NCBI GenBank assembly: GCA_003447295.1
Contig: DLZQ01000048.1
Span: forward strand, 26,910-70,382
DNA from: Lachnospiraceae bacterium
GTDB taxonomy: Bacteria > Bacillota > Clostridia > Lachnospirales > Lachnospiraceae
Direction: 5' to 3'
Length of the DNA: 43,473 nt
In this document: in pieces, positions 23,649-32,764 of the stretch
Layout of the letters: each line of letters opens with the position of its first letter
How positions within the stretch are numbered: the first letter of the stretch is position 1
The notes under the pieces: model-generated
What the model saw: only the letters and a program-made list of their open reading frames with translations
Databases searched by the model: none
Told to the model about the DNA's origin: nothing
Translations under genes and position numbers: made by a program

Positions 23649-24695
23649 TTACAAGAATTTTTTCAATAATGGGATAAGCTTCAAAAGGTTTGTAATCAGG
23701 ATACCACATAAGACACACACCAGTATCCACAGCCAGCAGGCAAAGTACTCCGGAATTTTATAGACCCAGTCTTCAAGTAAGAAGAAAAGCTTGTCACGAA
23801 TAATATCTTCCAGCAAGTAGGTGCCGAATACACCGTTTCCCAGAAAAGTCAATATGCTGCATATTCGATCATTCAGACAAATCTGTGCAAATGTCAGGCA
23901 TACCAATAAATAGATTCCCGGAATTATGATGGCATTAAACCAATAGGCATAAGCCATGGTTCCATTCACTGCGAAGGAATGTCTGTCCATGAAATAATTC
24001 ACTGTCACAACAAGCAAAACTGCTGCACCGATTACCGCTGGCAGGTATCGCTTATCTTTGCATGCCGGTAGTACTCTGCTATCCAGGAAATACCCCAGCA
24101 AAGGATAAAATACGATCTGCTCCAACAGGGGTGTAATAAGCCCAACGGAATTAAATCCGGTAATCAGCTGTAACAGTGGGAAACCTAATTCAAACAAAAT
24201 CGCAAGTCCCCACAGATACCAGTATAAGCTGTTCTCACTGATTGCCGCCACCATACGTTGCAAAAATGGCAATAACAATAAAAAGGATAAGTAGGAATAC
24301 AGGAACCAGTGCTGTGGTAATACTCCGCCCTTATACAGGGCATTAAAATAACCTGCAGCCGATATGTCCACTCCCTCCCGCACATAATAAATCAGCACTG
24401 TCACCGCAGTAACAATGAAGAATCTTAAAAACCTCTTTTTTAATACCGTATTTATGCTCTCCTGTTTTCTTAACAGAAGTGCACCTGAAATCATAAAAAA
24501 AAGTTTCACCGACCCTGCAATTACAGGATATATCCAAATAGCAATCTGGCTGCTTCGATTCATTTTTCCGAGGTTGAAATACATCAGACCATTTACGGAA
24601 GTATGTCCATACAATACCATCATGATCGCCATCAGGCGTATCACTTCTATATAAATTTTCTTTTTTTGTCCCGCTGCCGCTCCCACGTGCTCCAC
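23649..24695 (-). CDS. Acyltransferase 3 family membrane protein
   Basis: A 348-aa integral membrane protein with about ten hydrophobic segments. The N-terminus IEVIRLMAIMMVLYGHTSVNG carries the R-x10-H pattern of acyltransferase family 3, which O-acylates cell-wall sugars, polysaccharides or lipids (OatA-like without the SGNH domain). The start is GTG at 24695, with AAGGA six bases upstream; a second GTG four codons later is possible. The SGNH hydrolase remnant lies downstream on the same strand; many acyltransferase 3 enzymes work with an SGNH partner, so the remnant may be that lost partner. Confidence 0.85.
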   Translation of the reverse strand: MEHVGAAAGQKKKIYIEVIRLMAIMMVLYGHTSVNGLMYFNLGKMNRSSQIAIWIYPVIAGSVKLFFMISGALLLRKQESINTVLKKRFLRFFIVTAVTVLIYYVREGVDISAAGYFNALYKGGVLPQHWFLYSYLSFLLLLPFLQRMVAAISENSLYWYLWGLAILFELGFPLLQLITGFNSVGLITPLLEQIVFYPLLGYFLDSRVLPACKDKRYLPAVIGAAVLLVVTVNYFMDRHSFAVNGTMAYAYWFNAIIIPGIYLLVCLTFAQICLNDRICSILTFLGNGVFGTYLLEDIIRDKLFFLLEDWVYKIPEYFACWLWILVCVLCGILITNLLKLIPLLKKFL

Positions 24696-24761
24696 CGTCT
24701 TTCCTTATAGATGATTCGATGTTTCCAGTATATCGGTTTTGTTCTTCCATTACAAGCCATT

Positions 24762-25754
24762 TTACAATAGTTGCAGCAGTCTTCGGTTCTTGTGATAGCA
24801 GAAGATCCGGTCCGACAGCATCTCTCCGTCTCCGTAGACGGCATTGATGCGTTGGACAGAGGTGCGGATCTCCCGGACATTGATGCAATGCACCGGATGA
24901 ATGATGGCCTCATGGACACTGGGGAATGCGACATAGTAATCTCCACCCATTTTCTCTGCCAGGATATCCTTCACTCCCGGGTAGAAAAAAGCCACCGCTC
25001 CGTTCACTCTCCCCGTGGTGGTCACCAGATACCCACGATGTCCCTCCCTACGGTTCCCCGGATGGATCAGTGTCTGCTGTCCGTCCTCATCCGGCAGCAA
25101 AATCCCCTCCTGATAAGGAAAAAACCTGCGGCAATCCTCGCTTAAAAACAGTCTGGGCGGCATCTTACGGCAGCTGTTCATCATGGCTTCCGTAAGCAGT
25201 TGCTGCTTCGAAAGCCTCCAGGGCAGTACCGTATCGCCGGAGGGCCGGATGAGCAGACTGCTCCCACACTTCTCACAGGCCAGCAGATGAAGTACCAGCG
25301 CCAAATCTCCAATCTTGCGATAAACGGCATTTCCGAGATCCTGCTGATATCTCGCAAAATTCATTGGACGTATGATCATATGACTTCTGCACGCCGCATA
25401 ACTTAATGTGCCTCCCACAAAGGGAGCCTCTTCTTCACGATCCGTAAGACCTGTCGAGATCTCCGGCAGAATACTCTGCCATCCTTCCTGTCCGTATCGT
25501 TCATACAGCGGCCGCACCAGCCAGTGCTGCACATATTCTTTTTCCTGTCGGATCCATAATGCACAAAGCATATCATCCTTAATCAGCATATTGTCTCTTC
25601 CGTACATACAACGGTTCATAATATTCATGACATGAACCGTTGCGGGGTCGGAGCATACCATATGCTGTTCCAGCAGACATATGGTCTTGTCCTGCGCCGT
25701 TTCCATATTCTGTACGTTCCGGCATAATTCCTTTTTAAATTCTTCGTATGTCAT
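24762..25754 (-). CDS. DUF5688 family protein, function unknown
   Basis: A 330-aa soluble protein of the DUF5688 type, a family common in Lachnospiraceae and often multicopy. It begins MTYEEFKKELCRNVQNM and contains the region IIRPMNFARYQQDL and, near the end, VAFPSVHEAIIHPVHC. No catalytic motif is visible to me. GGGGGA lies four bases before the ATG. The upstream 300-bp gap has no other gene. Confidence 0.75.
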   Translation of the reverse strand: MTYEEFKKELCRNVQNMETAQDKTICLLEQHMVCSDPATVHVMNIMNRCMYGRDNMLIKDDMLCALWIRQEKEYVQHWLVRPLYERYGQEGWQSILPEISTGLTDREEEAPFVGGTLSYAACRSHMIIRPMNFARYQQDLGNAVYRKIGDLALVLHLLACEKCGSSLLIRPSGDTVLPWRLSKQQLLTEAMMNSCRKMPPRLFLSEDCRRFFPYQEGILLPDEDGQQTLIHPGNRREGHRGYLVTTTGRVNGAVAFFYPGVKDILAEKMGGDYYVAFPSVHEAIIHPVHCINVREIRTSVQRINAVYGDGEMLSDRIFCYHKNRRLLQLL

Positions 25755-25871
25755 TGGTCCCCCATGTTTTTCATAATTTTGCGCACAAAAATAAAAGGTA
25801 CCTGTTCAAAAAATTGGAAATCTCGACCGAATGGTCTATCAGAAATTCTTGTTTCAGAAATTTGTAACAGT

Positions 25872-25892
25872 TCCAACCCCTCCGGGATTGGA
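25872..25892. other. Short hairpin in the 25755-26056 gap
   Basis: GTTCCAA...TTGGAAC with a GC-rich centre forms an imperfect 10-bp stem without a U-run. It is in the leader direction of the DUF5688 gene on the minus strand. Apart from this and the terminator at 25991, I see nothing in the 302-bp gap. Confidence 0.35.
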
Positions 25893-25990
25893 ACAATTCC
25901 ACCCTATCATAGTTTTTTTGCTTTGTCTATATGCGATTTCACCAAGGATATTTTTTGGATATTTTGACGAAAAAGAGAGGTTGCGGCATA

Positions 25991-26030
25991 AAAAAATCCC
26001 TCGTTTTCCGCGAAAACAAGGGATTTTTTT
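25991..26030. terminator. Bidirectional-looking terminator after the NlpC/P60 gene
   Basis: An 18-bp stem (AAAAAATCCC.CGTTTTC and complement, one mismatch) with a 3-base loop has T runs on both strands. It lies 27 bp after the stop of the minus-strand hydrolase gene. Confidence 0.9.
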
Positions 26031-26056
26031 ATGTCAAATAGGAACGTTGATCCGAT

Positions 26057-27310
26057 CTAAACGACCCGTCGTACTGCCAGGATGGGACGATAATTTGCGT
26101 TGCTGACTTTGATACCGGTACGTTGGGTGCTGGCATGTACGATCAGCCCTCCGCCGATATACATTGCCACATGTCCGTCATAACAGATCAGGTCTCCCGG
26201 CTGCGCACTGCTGTAGTCCACACCGGTACCGCAGCTTCGTTGTTCATAGGAGGTACGGGGAATGCTGTAACCGAAGTCACTGTATATCCGGAAGGTAAAT
26301 CCGGAACAGTCTGCACCATTGGTCAGGCTGGTGCCTCCCGCCACGTAAGGATTTCCTATGTATTGGCAGGCATATTTTGCCAGCCGCTTACCCATATCGC
26401 TGCCGGATGCATTGTCGATCACAGAAGTATAATTCGTGGTCGTGTAGCTTCCGGTAGCCGCTGCGGTGTTGCCTCGCTGTGCCTGTGCCTGCAGCTGTTT
26501 TAACTGTTTCTGTTCCTGCTGCAGCAGTGCCTTTGCCACGGAAGCCTCCTGCTTTGCCTTTTTAATCTCCGCATCGAAGTTAGCAGATTCCTTCTTCTTC
26601 TTCGCCAGCATGACATCCAACTCAGACTTCTGGCTTTCCAGATCTGCCTTATCAGCCTCCAGCTGGTCTTTGTCCGCCTGCAGCTGGGTCTTCTCTTCCT
26701 CGAGCTGATTCCACAGTGCCAGCACCTGTTCCTTGGTCTCTTCATATTCCTGCAGCTTCTGGCGATCGTATTCGTAGACACTCTCCACGAAATCCATGCG
26801 GTTCAGCATGCCGCTTAAGCCGCCGCCCTGCAACAGAAGATTCACGTAATTCTCTGAGGAATCGTTCTCATACATCATCCGCATCCGGGTGATCATATCA
26901 TTGTGCTGCTTTTCTTCCTTTTCTTTGGCAATATTGTATTCTTCCTGAGTCTGATCGATCTGTACCTGCTTGTCAGAAAGCTCCGTCTCCTTTTCAGCAA
27001 TCTCATCTTCCTTCATGCCGATACTGGTCATGGTGTTGATGATCTCCGCATTCAGGTCATCAATCTTTTCCTGCACCAGATCCTGCTCATCCTGTAAGGA
27101 GTTGATCTGGCTGTTGATGTTATTCAGCTGATTCTGATGGTTGTTGATACTGTTCTGCAGTTCACCCATGGAAGGTGCCGCCTGCACCGTCTCCACAGGG
27201 GATTTCCAGACGGAGCCGGTGGCAGCCACCGTTACCGCTGCCAGAAGAAGAGCACTCACAAGCCTTCTCTTCACGTTATTCACTTTTCTGCCGGCGGTTG
27301 TTTTTTTCAT
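26057..27310 (-). CDS. Secreted NlpC/P60 peptidoglycan hydrolase with coiled-coil domain (CwlO/PcsB-like)
   Basis: A 417-aa D,L-endopeptidase. A signal peptide covers about 1-45 (cleavage near VQAAP), a long PcsB/CwlO-type coiled coil spans about 50-275, a T/S-rich linker follows, and the NlpC/P60 domain takes up about 300-417. Catalytic residues are C335 in NGADCSGF, H380 in YDGHVAMY and probably H392. In CwlO-like enzymes the coiled coil holds the enzyme under FtsEX control; FtsEX is not in this window. GGAG is 12 bases before the ATG, a weak spacing. A structured 140-bp leader separates it from asnS. Confidence 0.92.
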   Translation of the reverse strand: MKKTTAGRKVNNVKRRLVSALLLAAVTVAATGSVWKSPVETVQAAPSMGELQNSINNHQNQLNNINSQINSLQDEQDLVQEKIDDLNAEIINTMTSIGMKEDEIAEKETELSDKQVQIDQTQEEYNIAKEKEEKQHNDMITRMRMMYENDSSENYVNLLLQGGGLSGMLNRMDFVESVYEYDRQKLQEYEETKEQVLALWNQLEEEKTQLQADKDQLEADKADLESQKSELDVMLAKKKKESANFDAEIKKAKQEASVAKALLQQEQKQLKQLQAQAQRGNTAAATGSYTTTNYTSVIDNASGSDMGKRLAKYACQYIGNPYVAGGTSLTNGADCSGFTFRIYSDFGYSIPRTSYEQRSCGTGVDYSSAQPGDLICYDGHVAMYIGGGLIVHASTQRTGIKVSNANYRPILAVRRVV

Positions 27311-27339
27311 AAATATCTAATACTCCATTTTCCCTATAT

Positions 27340-27479
27340 CCGGAGTACCCCATTCGCAAAATCGCATCTGCGATGCTTACCTTTTGCTCATGTGGTTACT
27401 TCGTAACATACATTTTGTCAGATATGCTTTTGTATGCAAGCATCCAACGCATATCTTTCAAAATGATACGTTACTCCGG
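27340..27479 (-). other. Highly structured leader element between asnS and the NlpC/P60 gene
   Basis: Outer complementary octamers CCGGAGTA (27340-27347) and TACTCCGG (27472-27479) enclose two hairpins. One is a long imperfect stem of about 25 bp (27403-27427 with 27449-27474). The other is the dispersed element at 27351-27391. As RNA on the minus strand it would precede the hydrolase start by 30 bases. It does not show the core sequences of the ydaO/c-di-AMP riboswitch often found before wall hydrolases. Confidence 0.6.
27351..27391 (-). repeat. Dispersed leader hairpin element, NlpC/P60 copy
   Basis: Matches 2369-2409 at 38 of 41 positions, with all differences outside the two nested stems. 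It lies 41 bp upstream of the hydrolase start, the same orientation relative to its gene as the metK copy. Confidence 0.8.
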
Positions 27480-27484
27480 GTATA

Positions 27485-28876
27485 TTACAGGTCACAATTA
27501 TTTACAGTACGGGGGAACGGGATAACGTCTCTGATGTTGCCCATTCCGGTGATATACATTACGCAGCGCTCGAAGCCCAGTCCGAAGCCTGCATGGCGTG
27601 CAGAGCCGTAACGGCGCAGATCCAGATAGAACTGATAATCTTCCTTGTTCAGTCCCAACTCTTCCATACGCTTCTCCAGGATCTCCAGATTGTCCTCACG
27701 CTGGCTGCCGCCGATGATCTCGCCGATACCGGGTACGAGGCAGTCCATAGCGGCTACGGTCTTGCCGTCTTCGTTCAACTTCATGTAGAACGCCTTGATC
27801 TCCTTCGGATAATCGGTTACGAATACCGGTCTCTTGAATTCTTTCTCAGTCAGGTATCTCTCATGCTCGGTCTGCAGATCGCATCCCCAGAATACCTTGT
27901 AATCGAATTCGTCGTTGTGCTTCTCCAGGATCTTAATCGCCTCGGTATAGGTTACATGACCGAAATCAGAGTTTACCACATGCTGTAATCTCTCGATCAG
28001 TCCCTTATCTACGAACTGGTTAAAGAAAGCCATCTCCTCCGGCGCATTTTCCAATACATAACGAATGACATACTTCAGCATGCTCTCTGCCAGGATCATA
28101 TCATCTTTCAGATCCGCAAAACAGATCTCCGGCTCGATCATCCAGAACTCAGCGGCATGACGGGTGGTGTTGGAATTCTCCGCACGGAAGGTGGGACCGA
28201 AAGTATATACGTTCTTAAATGCAAAAGCATAAGTCTCTACATCCAACTGTCCGCTTACAGTAAGGTTTACCGGTTTGCCGAAGAAATCCTGTGTGAAATC
28301 TACTTTTCCGTCCTCGGTCTTAGGCACATTGTTCATGTCCAGAGTCGTTACCTGGAACATCTCTCCGGCACCCTCACAGTCACTGCTGGTGATCAGAGGG
28401 GTGTGCACATAGACAAATCCTCTCTCCATGAAGAAGGTATGGATTGCATATGCGATCAGGGATCTGACACGGAACACTGCCTGGAAAGTATTGGTACGTG
28501 CTCTTAAGTGAGAAATGGTACGCAGATACTCGAAGGAGTGTCTCTTTTTCTGTAAAGGATAATCTGCAGTAGAAGGTCCTTCCACGATTACTTCTGCTGC
28601 CTGCATCTCAAATGCCTGCTTTGCCTCGGGGGTAGCCACGATGGTACCTCGGATCACAACAGCCGCACCGACATTGATCTTGCAGATCGCCTGGAAATTT
28701 TCCAGTCCGTCGCCGTATACTACCTGTAATGGTTCAAAAAAGGTTCCGTCGTTGATCACCAGGAAACCGAAGTTCTTGGAGTCACGATTGTTCCTTACCC
28801 AGCCGCCTACGGTGATCTCCTTACCGATATAGGCGTCCTTTTCCCGATGAAGTTCTCTGATGTCTGTTAATTCCAT
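27485..28876 (-). CDS. asnS: Asparaginyl-tRNA synthetase
   Basis: Charges tRNA-Asn with asparagine in the cytoplasm. The 463-aa protein has the N-terminal OB-fold anticodon domain ([21 protein letters not shown]) and the class II catalytic core: motif 2 as [21 protein letters not shown] and motif 3 as [11 protein letters not shown]. The longer insertion around residues 280-330 is usual for AsnRS. AGGAAAG precedes the ATG at 28876; the upstream in-frame extension lacks a site. No T-box is visible in the 89-bp upstream gap. Confidence 0.97.
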   Translation of the reverse strand: MELTDIRELHREKDAYIGKEITVGGWVRNNRDSKNFGFLVINDGTFFEPLQVVYGDGLENFQAICKINVGAAVVIRGTIVATPEAKQAFEMQAAEVIVEGPSTADYPLQKKRHSFEYLRTISHLRARTNTFQAVFRVRSLIAYAIHTFFMERGFVYVHTPLITSSDCEGAGEMFQVTTLDMNNVPKTEDGKVDFTQDFFGKPVNLTVSGQLDVETYAFAFKNVYTFGPTFRAENSNTTRHAAEFWMIEPEICFADLKDDMILAESMLKYVIRYVLENAPEEMAFFNQFVDKGLIERLQHVVNSDFGHVTYTEAIKILEKHNDEFDYKVFWGCDLQTEHERYLTEKEFKRPVFVTDYPKEIKAFYMKLNEDGKTVAAMDCLVPGIGEIIGGSQREDNLEILEKRMEELGLNKEDYQFYLDLRRYGSARHAGFGLGFERCVMYITGMGNIRDVIPFPRTVNNCDL

Positions 28877-28965
28877 AATCTTTCCTATCCGCACGCTGCG
28901 ACGTGCTCTATCTGAACCGGCCCGCATCCTATTCGCCGGTCGCATACTGCTCGTATCAATAAAAA

Positions 28966-30069
28966 TCAGTTGTTGGTGATCTTTGCATTTTCTACCAGAT
29001 AATCCAACACCTTATCGTAGAGGAAGTACTCTCTGTAATCTTCCTTGGAGGTCTCTCCTATATACTCCGAGGTTGTGTCATAACCGGCTGCTGTTGCGCG
29101 GTCCTGAAGCATCTGATCCAGTTCTTCATCACTGATGTTCAGATTCTCTTTGTTTGCCACTGCCTGCAGGGCAATATCCTGCTTTGCGGTCTGCTCAGCA
29201 TAGGTAGACAGGAAGGTTGCCAGATCCTGCCCATAATTATACTGGGTAAATGTGTCTGCATCCACGCCGTAAGCAGATGCCATGGAGGTGATGCTGCTCT
29301 CTGCAGCATCGGAATATTTCTGTACCAGTGCCTCCGGTACGGAGGCAAAAGTGTTGTTTGCCATAAACGCATCCATCACTGCCTGCTGTACATTGGTCTC
29401 ATAATTCTGCTGTGCATTGTCATTCAGATAGTCATACGCATACTGGCGAAGTTCTTCCTCATTGGTCACACCATCGATACCAAAATTACTGATGACTTCA
29501 TCACTGAATTCCCCATCCTGTGCGGGCTGAATATAATTTACCGTCACCGTAAATACCACAGCCTGTCCTGCCAGATCGGAATTTCCATAGTTCTCCGGGA
29601 ATGTAAGATCCAGATCCACAGTCTCGCCCGGCATCACGCCGATCAGTCCATCCTCGAATCCGGCAATAAAACTTCCGGAACCGATGGTCAGATCATATCC
29701 CTGTGCGGTACCACGGTCAAATGCCACACCGTCCTTTTTGCCTTCGTAATCGATGTTTACAGTATCTCCGGTCTCCACGGCACGATCCATGATTCCGCCA
29801 TTCTCTGCGGTAATGTTTCCATAATATACATTATTGACCAGAGTATCCCACTCGTCCTCATCTACTTCCACAGTATCTACGGATACTTCCAGCCCCTTGT
29901 ACTCGCCCAGGGTCACATACTTGTCCACATCCATATCCTTCAATGCGGTACTTTCCGTTCCAGCGCCGGTTGCTGTACCAGTGCCGTTTCCTGTATCCTT
30001 TGCTCCGCAGCCTGCCAGCATACATACACTTAAAACTGCTGCCAGAAGTCCAAATGTTTTTTTCTTCAT
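28966..30069 (-). CDS. Lipoprotein trigger-factor-like peptidyl-prolyl isomerase
   Basis: A 367-aa secreted lipoprotein. The signal peptide ends in LAGC, so C21 would be lipidated. A Gly/Thr linker leads to a trigger-factor-type FKBP domain at about 90-185 ([20 protein letters not shown], then [18 protein letters not shown]), and a C-terminal trigger-factor chaperone domain at about 195-365. The ribosome-binding N-domain is missing. It probably folds exported proteins outside the membrane, in the manner of PrsA but with a different isomerase. A strong promoter overlaps the end of the cardiolipin synthase gene. Confidence 0.88.
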   Translation of the reverse strand: MKKKTFGLLAAVLSVCMLAGCGAKDTGNGTGTATGAGTESTALKDMDVDKYVTLGEYKGLEVSVDTVEVDEDEWDTLVNNVYYGNITAENGGIMDRAVETGDTVNIDYEGKKDGVAFDRGTAQGYDLTIGSGSFIAGFEDGLIGVMPGETVDLDLTFPENYGNSDLAGQAVVFTVTVNYIQPAQDGEFSDEVISNFGIDGVTNEEELRQYAYDYLNDNAQQNYETNVQQAVMDAFMANNTFASVPEALVQKYSDAAESSITSMASAYGVDADTFTQYNYGQDLATFLSTYAEQTAKQDIALQAVANKENLNISDEELDQMLQDRATAAGYDTTSEYIGETSKEDYREYFLYDKVLDYLVENAKITNN

Positions 30070-30132
30070 TGTGTTACTTCCTATACCTTTCTATTACTGC
30101 CATTTATGCATAAAAGCATTGTAGCACCGCCC

Positions 30133-30161
30133 ATTATAGCACATCCTCCGGGCTATAACAA
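30133..30161 (-). promoter_or_regulatory. Sigma-A promoter for the lipoprotein foldase
   Basis: TTGTTA (30156-30161) and TATAAT (30133-30138) are 17 bp apart, and TGC forms an extended -10. The -35 starts just inside the cls gene end, and the start codon is 64 bp downstream. Confidence 0.8.
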
Positions 30162-31625
30162 GGGTGACAATAACCGGCAGATCTGCTCTTTGATACGTAT
30201 TTTCAGCTTTCTGGCTACATAATAATCCCGGGTGATCTGGCGGCAGACTTCCAGATCTTTTTGAAAGATATCCACCATTTCCCGTGCTTTTTTCGCATCG
30301 TAGATCACTGCATTTACTTCAAAATTTAACGCAAAGCTGCGGATATCCATGTTCGCCGTTCCGTAGCAGAGCACCTTTCCATCCACGATCATTCCCTTGC
30401 TGTGGAGGAAGCCGTTATTGTAAGTGTAGCAGTTTGCTCCTGCCATAACCATATCGCCGATATAGGAATAGGTCGCCCAGTACACAAACGGGTGATCCGG
30501 CATACACGGGATCATGATATTTACTTCAATTCCGGATTTCACTGCGATCATCAGCGCATTCAGGATCGCCTCATCCGGGATAAAATACGGTGTCTGGATA
30601 TAGATGCTTTTTTGTGCCTTATTGATCAGGCGCAGGTAATTGTCATGGATCTGCTGGGTCGTCTTATCGGGACCGCTGCTGATGATCTGCATATCACAGA
30701 AATCCCTCGTACCGGCTTCGATCCCCCTGAACAGCTCCGGGCGCAAAAACAGGTTCTCTCCTGCCGCATAATTCCAGTCTAAAATAAATCGCACCTGGAG
30801 CCCCAGTACTGCGCTGCCACGGATCCGCAGATGGGTATCTCTCCAATGACCGAACTTTTCATCCAGATCAATGTACTCCTTAGCTACATTAAATCCTCCC
30901 ACATAAGCCACTTTATTGTCAATGACCACAATTTTCCTATGATTGCGGTAGTTGATACGAAGCTGAAGTCTCCGCAGGATCGCCGGGAAAAATTCCGCAG
31001 TCTGCACGCCCTTTTCGTTCAGCCATTTCCAGTAGCTGTGCCGCACAGACCGACAGCCCATGGCATCGAACAGCACCCGGACCTCCACGCCCTGTGCCGC
31101 CTTCTCGATCAGAATATCCTTGATCTGATTGAATAATACGTCGTTTTTAATAATGTAGTATTGGATATGGATAAAATGCTCCGCATTCCGCAGATCTTCC
31201 ATCAGCGCCCGGAACTTCTCATTGCCGTCGATGAAGATATCCACATCGTTGTCCTTCGTCAGCATGGCTTCTCCGGCCTCCAGATTATACATGACCAGAT
31301 CCTCATACCCCCGGATATTTTCATCCAGCTCCTGAACATCCCGGGATTTCAGCCGGTACTCCTGCTGTCTGATATCTTTGCTGATGTGATCCTCCACCTC
31401 TTTGATCCGGAACATTTTCCGCTTATGCATATCCTGTCCCAGGAACAGATAGAACACGAATCCCAGTACCGGTATAAAATACAATAAAAGCAGCCATGCC
31501 CACACGCTCTTCGGATCCCGTCGCTGGAAAAACACGATCACGATGGCAAATAACATATTAAAAAATACCAGATGACTGCAGAAAAAATCTATTCCTGTCT
31601 TTATGATCTCAAATGCTTCGTCCAT
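30153..31625 (-). CDS. cls: Cardiolipin synthase (phospholipase D superfamily)
   Basis: Condenses phosphatidylglycerol into cardiolipin at the membrane. The 490-aa protein has two N-terminal membrane helices (about 18-34 and 43-63) with the spacer QRRDPKSVWAWLLLLYFIPV, and two HKD motifs: H229/K231/D236 and H408/K410/D415 (HSKGMIVDGK). GGAGGG lies before the ATG at 31625; the nine-residue extension is rejected. It has no obvious co-transcribed partner upstream. Confidence 0.95.
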   Translation of the reverse strand: MDEAFEIIKTGIDFFCSHLVFFNMLFAIVIVFFQRRDPKSVWAWLLLLYFIPVLGFVFYLFLGQDMHKRKMFRIKEVEDHISKDIRQQEYRLKSRDVQELDENIRGYEDLVMYNLEAGEAMLTKDNDVDIFIDGNEKFRALMEDLRNAEHFIHIQYYIIKNDVLFNQIKDILIEKAAQGVEVRVLFDAMGCRSVRHSYWKWLNEKGVQTAEFFPAILRRLQLRINYRNHRKIVVIDNKVAYVGGFNVAKEYIDLDEKFGHWRDTHLRIRGSAVLGLQVRFILDWNYAAGENLFLRPELFRGIEAGTRDFCDMQIISSGPDKTTQQIHDNYLRLINKAQKSIYIQTPYFIPDEAILNALMIAVKSGIEVNIMIPCMPDHPFVYWATYSYIGDMVMAGANCYTYNNGFLHSKGMIVDGKVLCYGTANMDIRSFALNFEVNAVIYDAKKAREMVDIFQKDLEVCRQITRDYYVARKLKIRIKEQICRLLSPLL

Positions 31626-31702
31626 ATATACCCTCCGGATATAGTATAACATACCACGGTAATCAGAAAAAGATGATTTAAACGGAAATCATAAATGTAT
31701 GG

Positions 31703-31732
31703 TTGCGTATTTCATCACATCTATGTTACAAT
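31703..31732 (+). promoter_or_regulatory. Sigma-A type promoter for the 158-aa gene
   Basis: TTGCGT (31703-31708) and TACAAT (31727-31732) have an 18-bp spacer. GGAGG and ATG follow 44 bases later. Confidence 0.65.
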
Positions 31733-31775
31733 ATTTTTAGGAATTTGTTCCTATTAACTGAAGGAGGGACTGAAA

Positions 31776-32252
31776 ATGAGTCCGGTTGCAATTACATTAT
31801 TAGTTATCGTGATAGTTCTGGCTATCATCATTGCAGTATTATATTTCTTAGGCAAGAAAGCACAGAAAAAGCAGGCAGAACAGCAGGAGCTGTTAGATGC
31901 CAACAAACAGACCGTATCCATGCTGATCATCGATAAGAAACGTATGAAAATGAAAGATGCCGGTCTTCCACAGATGGTTCTTGATCAGACGCCGAAGATG
32001 ATGCGTGGTTCCAAGCTTCCCATCATCAAGGCAAAGGTTGGTCCGCAGATCGTATCCCTGATCTGTGATGAAAAAATCTTCGAAAGTGTTCCCGTGAAAA
32101 AGGAAGTTAAGGCCGTTGTCAGCGGTATCTATGTACTGGATGTCAAGGGACTGCACGGCAAGACCGAAGCTGCTCCGGAGAAAAAGAAGGGCTTCTTCAA
32201 GCGCATGATCGCTTCCGCACAGGAAAAGGCAGGAGCAAAGCCTGTCAAGTAA
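31776..32252 (+). CDS. Small membrane-anchored protein of unknown function (158 aa)
   Basis: Residues about 3-26 form one membrane helix, followed by a basic coiled stretch KKAQKKQAEQQELLDANKQT, a compact mixed region at about 47-125 (PQMVLDQTPKMMRGSKLPII), and a lysine-rich tail. The topology predicts a cytoplasmic C-terminal domain. GAAGGAGG gives a strong ribosome site. I do not know the family. It is a single-gene unit with its own promoter and terminator. Confidence 0.8.
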   Translation: MSPVAITLLVIVIVLAIIIAVLYFLGKKAQKKQAEQQELLDANKQTVSMLIIDKKRMKMKDAGLPQMVLDQTPKMMRGSKLPIIKAKVGPQIVSLICDEKIFESVPVKKEVKAVVSGIYVLDVKGLHGKTEAAPEKKKGFFKRMIASAQEKAGAKPVK

Positions 32253-32271
32253 ATAACGATTCAGAACTAAA

Positions 32272-32303
32272 AAATAGCAGATATGAGCATCTGCTATTTT
32301 TTT
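32272..32303 (+). terminator. Terminator of the 158-aa gene
   Basis: Perfect 11-bp stem AAATAGCAGAT/ATCTGCTATTT with a run of seven T residues. The A run on its other side also suits the convergent DUF1934 gene. Confidence 0.9.
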
Positions 32304-32321
32304 GCATAGAATTCCGAATCG

Positions 32322-32750
32322 TTACTGTTTCTCCCGAATATGTAGCTTTAAACAGCTCTCACTAAAGGGTTCTCCTTCCTGGTCCAGGATATATTCCACC
32401 GTCACACAGATCTGATCTTCCTGTTCTTCCACCTGCACCCTGCGGGTCTCAATCCCCAGCATCAGCTGTCCGTAGGGCGTATTGTAGGGCACCACATGTC
32501 TCTTATTTTCCTCGAAGATCATATGCATGTCCACGGCTCCCTGTCTGGTCAGCTCCAGGAGGTTATCCCGGAACTTGATCCGGCTCTTACAGACTCCGTC
32601 GAATCCCTCCATATTCTCCTCATAGAGAAGATAATGGCTGTCGTTTCTCTTAAAATATTGTGCTGTCTGTGCGGTCTTAACTGCATCCTTATCCGAAGCG
32701 CCCTCGGTATCGTGCAGACCGGACAGGACGAGTTCTACTTCCCGATTCAT
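32322..32750 (-). CDS. DUF1934 (YwiB-type) beta-barrel protein
   Basis: A 142-aa calycin-like beta-barrel protein of the DUF1934/YwiB family. Features are KRNDSHYLLYEENMEG near 34-49, the ELTRQGAVDMHMIFEENKRH stretch, and the PYGQLMLGIETRRV segment. Function is not established. It starts 14 bp after the murI stop and is probably the last gene of a three-gene unit with murI and a small membrane protein. Confidence 0.85.
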   Translation of the reverse strand: MNREVELVLSGLHDTEGASDKDAVKTAQTAQYFKRNDSHYLLYEENMEGFDGVCKSRIKFRDNLLELTRQGAVDMHMIFEENKRHVVPYNTPYGQLMLGIETRRVQVEEQEDQICVTVEYILDQEGEPFSESCLKLHIREKQ

Positions 32751-32764
32751 CTTTATCCGTCCTT

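Noticed and set aside
25755..26056. A hidden gene or RNA in the 302-bp gap before the DUF5688 gene
   Set aside because: Frames are short and AT-rich, with no ribosome site; only a small hairpin and the hydrolase terminator are visible.
27340..27479. ydaO/c-di-AMP riboswitch before the NlpC/P60 gene
   Set aside because: The conserved core sequences of that riboswitch are not present on either strand; only stems are seen.
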